Assembly: GCA_026991065.1 (NCBI GenBank)
Contig: JALXCG010000011.1
Location: 1 to 9,343 of the forward strand
Length of the DNA: 9,343 nt
Source of the DNA: Gemmatimonadota bacterium
GTDB taxonomy: Bacteria > GCA-2686955
Reading direction: 5' to 3'
How positions within the stretch are numbered: position 1 is the first letter of the stretch; every line of letters starts with the position of its first letter. Below the pieces are notes generated by a model. It was not told where the DNA came from. It ran no database searches and was given only the letters and a program-made list of their open reading frames with translations. Below, piece after piece: positions 6,291-9,343 of the stretch. The translations under genes and the position numbers were made by a program.

Positions 6291-8204
6291 ATGCGGCGAA
6301 TGTTTTTGGTTCTCTGGGCTGTCCTGGGGCTCGGCGCCGGCGGGGGTGCGCAGGCGGGGGCTCAGGAGGTGGTGGCCGATTCCCTGGTGGTCACCGAAGA
6401 CGCCCGGGTGATGCGACGTTTCTGGTTGGAACCCATTGTGGTTACGGCGACGCGCATGGACCTGGGGGGGGCGCTGCTCCTGCCGGGCAAAGAGGACATC
6501 CGCCGACTCTTTGACGGCCATGGCTTCGGCACGGTCAATCGTGGCAGCGCGCTGGCGATGGATCTCTACGCCGATGGCCTGAAGCGGGCCGATCTGCCGG
6601 TGCTGCTGGATGGCGAGCGATTCCCCGCCGCCTGTCCCAATCGGATGGACAATCCCTGCACCCGCATCAATCCGTTGGAGATTGCGGCGGTGGATCTGAG
6701 CAAGACCTGTTGCGGCCCGGGGGCCGGCCTGGGCGGGCAGGTGGAGTTTCACCGCGACCATCCGGCGCAGAAACCGCAACTGCGGCTGACCTTCGCCGGT
6801 AGCGGCGGGGCGACTTCCGGGGCCGACGCCGCGCTGGCCGCCGATGCCGGCGGCTATCGCCTCTCCGCACGAGTGCTCGACACCGAACCCTACACGGATG
6901 GCGGCGGTCTCGATTTCACCGAGCGCTACGACTACGCAGTTGCTCCCCGGGAGAAGCTGGGGGAGATCTCACTCTTCGGCGAACGCGGCGATCTGACGCA
7001 CGGGATCACCTACTCCAGCACCCGCGATGTTGCTTTCCCTTACCTGCGCATGGATGAGCGAGAGAACGAATTCTGGAGCGCTTTCGGCTCCTGGCGCGGG
7101 AACAAGCTCTACCTCAATCACACCGACCATACGATGGACAACGGCCTGCGCACCGGCGCGATGATGATGGCGATGGAGACGGTGACCCGCAACTGGACCG
7201 CGGGTCTCACCGGCGCAGGTTACGAGTTGTTCTACCGGCACTGGGATGCCGACAACTACCTCGCCAAGAGTGATGGCTCAATGCGCGTCGACAACCACAT
7301 GCTGCCCGACCTGAACCGCTACTCCGGGCGTGTCTTTCGCACCTTTTCGCTGACTCGCGCGCTGTCGCTGCAGGCGCGGCTGGGGTATCAATGGGACCGT
7401 GCCGGAGAGGCGTCGCGCATCGAGTTCATGCGGCCGCTCTATCCAGATGCCGACGCGGACCGGGGGTTCCTGGTGTGGGGAGCGGGCGCCAATTGGGTGC
7501 ACTCGCTCACTTCAGGCTGGAGCGTCGGCCTGCTGGCGGAAATGGTGACCGAGCCGCCGCAGCCGCAGGAACTCTTTATTGCCGTGCAGAAGCTGGGCGA
7601 CAAGCCCTGGTGGAGCGGGAACCCGGAACTCGATGCACCGCTGCGCGCCACGGCCCGGGTGCAGTTGCGCTCGCCGGAGGTACGCATTGAGGGCTACTGC
7701 AGCCGGGTCGATGGCTACGTCGTGCCTCTGCGGCGCACCACCGCCGACCACGCCTATCTCACCTACGGCAATGCCGATGCGATTCTGGCCGGCGCCAATC
7801 TCGACCTCGACTGGACCTACTTCCAGGCTTCCGCGAGCATCGGCTACGGGCAGAATCTGAGCGGCGCCAATCACCCGCTGGCCGAGATTCAGCCGGCCAC
7901 CGCCTCACTTAAGGGGTTGACTCCGGTCCGCTTCGGTGCCCAGGCGTTTCTCCGCTGGAGCGTTGCCGCCGAGCAGAATCGCGTGGATTCGACCCTGAAT
8001 GAAGCCCCCACTCCAGCCTGGCAGCGCTTCGATCTCGGACTGTCGGGCGGCTGGTCGCGCATCGACCTGCAACTGGAGGTGGAGAATCTCCTCGACACCG
8101 CCTACTACCGTCACCTTGGCTATCTGCGCGATCCGTTCGCCTCCGGAGCCCGGGTCTATGACCCGGGGCGGACCCTCAGGGTGAGGCTGGCCTACGGCAT
8201 TTAG
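6291..8204 (+). CDS. TonB-dependent outer-membrane receptor with an OprC-type copper site
   Basis: This 637-residue outer-membrane beta-barrel receptor is probably for copper. It has a signal peptide (residues 1 to about 24), a TonB-box-like EPIVVTATR (47-55), a plug with the DLPVLLDGERFPAACPNRMDN stretch (101-121), and a barrel of alternating aromatic/polar strands ending in the conserved LEVENLLDTAYYRHLGY...DPGRTLRVRL. In the Pseudomonas OprC copper receptor the metal is held by CxxxM in the plug and HxM in the barrel. Both are present here as C115-P-N-R-M119 and H280-T-M282, within the family-typical HTDHTMDN. Departures include RMDNPCT where relatives have RMDPPT, extra cysteines C123, C140 and C141, and a final residue of isoleucine rather than the usual aromatic. 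The length is somewhat below OprC (about 720 residues). A G8 run lies at codons 58-60. It diverges from the importer operon and overlaps the cytochrome gene's 3' end by 29 bp. Copper is strongly suggested, but transport is not proven. Confidence 0.9.
   Translation: MRRMFLVLWAVLGLGAGGGAQAGAQEVVADSLVVTEDARVMRRFWLEPIVVTATRMDLGGALLLPGKEDIRRLFDGHGFGTVNRGSALAMDLYADGLKRADLPVLLDGERFPAACPNRMDNPCTRINPLEIAAVDLSKTCCGPGAGLGGQVEFHRDHPAQKPQLRLTFAGSGGATSGADAALAADAGGYRLSARVLDTEPYTDGGGLDFTERYDYAVAPREKLGEISLFGERGDLTHGITYSSTRDVAFPYLRMDERENEFWSAFGSWRGNKLYLNHTDHTMDNGLRTGAMMMAMETVTRNWTAGLTGAGYELFYRHWDADNYLAKSDGSMRVDNHMLPDLNRYSGRVFRTFSLTRALSLQARLGYQWDRAGEASRIEFMRPLYPDADADRGFLVWGAGANWVHSLTSGWSVGLLAEMVTEPPQPQELFIAVQKLGDKPWWSGNPELDAPLRATARVQLRSPEVRIEGYCSRVDGYVVPLRRTTADHAYLTYGNADAILAGANLDLDWTYFQASASIGYGQNLSGANHPLAEIQPATASLKGLTPVRFGAQAFLRWSVAAEQNRVDSTLNEAPTPAWQRFDLGLSGGWSRIDLQLEVENLLDTAYYRHLGYLRDPFASGARVYDPGRTLRVRLAYGI
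6464..6471 (+). repeat. Poly-G tract (G8) inside the receptor gene
   Basis: Eight consecutive G residues span codons 58-60 (Leu-Gly-Gly-Ala), just after the TonB box. A one-base slip here would frameshift nearly the whole receptor. Poly-G tracts in outer-membrane protein genes drive phase variation in some pathogens; in GC-rich DNA this length can also be incidental or a sequencing trouble spot. Confidence 0.5.
8149..8167. other. GC-rich hairpin at the convergent gene ends
   Basis: A perfect 7-bp stem CCCGGGT/ACCCGGG encloses a 5-nt loop (CTATG). It lies in the last codons of the receptor gene and 8 nt beyond the cytochrome stop on the other strand. Being symmetrical it forms in either transcript. 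Neither side has a T-tract, so it is not a classical intrinsic terminator. It could pause transcription or protect message ends where the two genes meet. Confidence 0.4.
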
Positions 8205-9343
8205 CGAGCGGCGCCCGCACCTGTTCCGGCCCATGGCACTGGAGGCAGACCCCAACCCGAAGAACCCGCTCGCGCGTCTCCGGCGGAAGCGGCCGCAGCC
8301 AGGTTCGGGTGGCCTGCGCGGGCGCCCCGGTCGGGGGTCCGAAGGGGATCCAGGCATCGGCCGGCAGGCCGTCGGCGAGGGCTTCATACTCCGGGGTGAA
8401 GCGCCAGCCGGCCGGATCCTCCGCCGGTAGTTCGAGGCGGCCGCGGCCCCATCCCAGCGCCAGCGATGACAGGTGGCAGGAGCGGCAGTCGCGCCCTTTG
8501 CGCTGCACCGTATGCGGCGCGGTGGGAGCGTAGAGACGGCGCAACTTCCCCGCGCGGCGCAGTTGCTCCGGATCGCCGCCGGCGCTGTCCGCGGCGGCCG
8601 CGAGCCCCAAGGTCATCACCATGCCGGGGACCGCGCCGACAATTCGCCGGTCGCGCTGATCTTCGGCCAGAACCGGCGGTTCCGGCAGAAAGAGCCCCAC
8701 ATACTCGTCCCAATCGGCGCCCGTGCCGCGCTGCGTGTGGCAGGCGATGCATTGCGGCGCCCAGCTGTTGTGGCAGATGGCGCAGGAGAGGCGCCGGTGC
8801 TCCGCCCGCGAACAGCTTTCCGCCGGTGCCGCCAGCGGCCAGCGCTCCCCGGCGCCGCCGGGGCCGCGTTTGCGCTCCAGCACCGGTCGCCCGGCGGCAT
8901 CGAGAAAGGCGTTGTTCAGCGCGCGACCGCTCTTGGCGATGCGCAGGAAGCGCCGCTGTGGTTGCGCCGCCCCGTAGCGCCGCCGCACCACCCGCCGGGT
9001 TTCCGCATCCACCTCGGCCCAGCCCAGGGTCGCCGCGGGACCGTGGAAGTGACAGTCGGCGCAAGCGATCTCTACCTGCTCGCCGGCATGCTGATGGATC
9101 CGGCCGTCACCCATCACCTCGCGCGAGGTGTGGCAGTCGATGCACTCCAGCCCGGCCCGGTGGTGCAGATCCTCCGGCTGGCGGGCAAAAACCCGGCCAT
9201 CCGCCAGGAGCCGCAGCGAATCGCTCGCCGCCGCCGCCACCGCCTCCGGATCCAGCGTGGTCTCGTGCCAGCCCTCATAATTGGTGCTGATGCGCCCGGA
9301 GCGGTTGTGGCAGCCGAAACAGTGCGCACTGCTTGGCGCCGGT
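8176..9343 (-). CDS. Multiheme cytochrome c, seven CXXCH sites visible (5' part outside window)
   Basis: The 388 residues visible (frame starting at 9342) carry seven haem c attachment sites: CFGCH (8-12), CIDCH (67-71), CADCH (94-98), CAICH (187-191), CIACH (198-202), CRSCH (286-290) and CLQCH (366-370), counted from the first complete codon in the window. Covalent haem attachment requires export, so the protein should act in or beyond the periplasm in electron transfer. Sites four and five form a tight pair, CAICHNSWAPQCIACH, with six residues between H191 and C198. Sites two and three sit in a GLECIDCHT..EVMGDG...IACADCH block seen in respiratory multiheme cytochromes. Further cysteines at 177 and 382 are not in haem motifs. 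The start and signal peptide are beyond the edge, so more haems are possible. No catalytic motif (such as a nitrite-reductase lysine site) is recognised, and the electron partner is unknown. It ends with TGA inside the receptor gene's last codons, overlapping 29 bp tail to tail. Confidence 0.9.
   Translation of the reverse strand, partial: PAPSSAHCFGCHNRSGRISTNYEGWHETTLDPEAVAAAASDSLRLLADGRVFARQPEDLHHRAGLECIDCHTSREVMGDGRIHQHAGEQVEIACADCHFHGPAATLGWAEVDAETRRVVRRRYGAAQPQRRFLRIAKSGRALNNAFLDAAGRPVLERKRGPGGAGERWPLAAPAESCSRAEHRRLSCAICHNSWAPQCIACHTQRGTGADWDEYVGLFLPEPPVLAEDQRDRRIVGAVPGMVMTLGLAAAADSAGGDPEQLRRAGKLRRLYAPTAPHTVQRKGRDCRSCHLSSLALGWGRGRLELPAEDPAGWRFTPEYEALADGLPADAWIPFGPPTGAPAQATRTWLRPLPPETRERVLRVGVCLQCHGPEQVRAPLAKCRRPASP

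Noticed and set aside
8149-8182. Intrinsic terminator between the convergent genes
   Set aside because: The 7-bp hairpin is good, but no T-run follows on either strand, and the ACCCT/AGGGT repeat beside it has a one-base centre that cannot form a normal loop.
9226-9240. GCG-repeat alanine run in the cytochrome
   Set aside because: It is a short low-complexity Ala stretch between haem sites, ordinary for GC-rich coding sequence, and the GTG at 9240 is internal, not a start, because the frame and a haem motif continue upstream.
8466-9290. A 274-codon plus-strand open frame rich in Pro, Arg and Ala
   Set aside because: It is antisense to the cytochrome gene, whose seven CXXCH motifs settle the coding strand.
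1-9343. CRISPR arrays, transposons, phage genes, tRNA or rRNA
   Set aside because: I see no regularly spaced repeats, no transposase or integrase motifs, no flanking terminal repeats and no cloverleaf-like intergenic sequence; almost all of the window is accounted for by seven genes.

Overview
The window is GC-rich, densely coding DNA from a Gram-negative bacterium. The evidence for two membranes is a Sec-exported substrate-binding protein, a TonB-dependent outer-membrane receptor and an exported-type multiheme cytochrome c. I cannot name a phylum from the sequence. Heptaheme-or-larger cytochromes, a YejB/YejE-type importer with its ATPase split into two genes, and frequent TAG stops (4 of 6 visible stops) would fit an anaerobic or respiratory-versatile, poorly sampled lineage rather than a familiar enterobacterium, but that is inference.

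Region 1 (1-6006, minus strand) is one operon read from right to left. It encodes an exported family-5 solute-binding protein (YejA-like, 6006-4162), a YejB-like permease (4030-2939), a YejE-like permease with an unusual N-terminus and a coiled-coil insertion (2923-1526), a DppD/OppD-type ATPase (1516-506) and a DppF/OppF-type ATPase that runs off the left edge (509-1). The last four genes are 15 bp apart, 9 bp apart and overlapping by 4 bp, with Shine-Dalgarno (SD) sites tucked into the ends of upstream genes. The product is a complete peptide-type ABC importer. Its closest recognisable relative is the YejABEF microcin C/peptide importer, except that the ATPase is two proteins here rather than the fused YejF.

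Region 2 (6007-6290) is a 284-bp divergent control region serving the importer operon to the left and a receptor gene to the right.

Region 3 (6291-8204, plus strand) encodes a 637-residue TonB-dependent receptor. It carries both halves of the CxxxM...HxM copper site known from the Pseudomonas OprC copper receptor (C115/M119 in the plug, H280/M282 in the barrel). It also has extra plug cysteines at 123, 140 and 141, and a run of eight G residues early in the gene.

Region 4 (9343-8176, minus strand, 5' end outside the window) encodes at least 388 residues of a multiheme cytochrome c with seven visible CXXCH sites. Its last 29 bp overlap, tail to tail, the end of the receptor gene.

Taken together, a likely copper receptor sits between a peptide-class inner-membrane importer and a multiheme electron-transfer protein. 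The most interesting reading is a copper, or copper-peptide, acquisition locus tied to respiratory metalloenzymes. Only the copper site is directly visible; the pathway linking the parts is a hypothesis.
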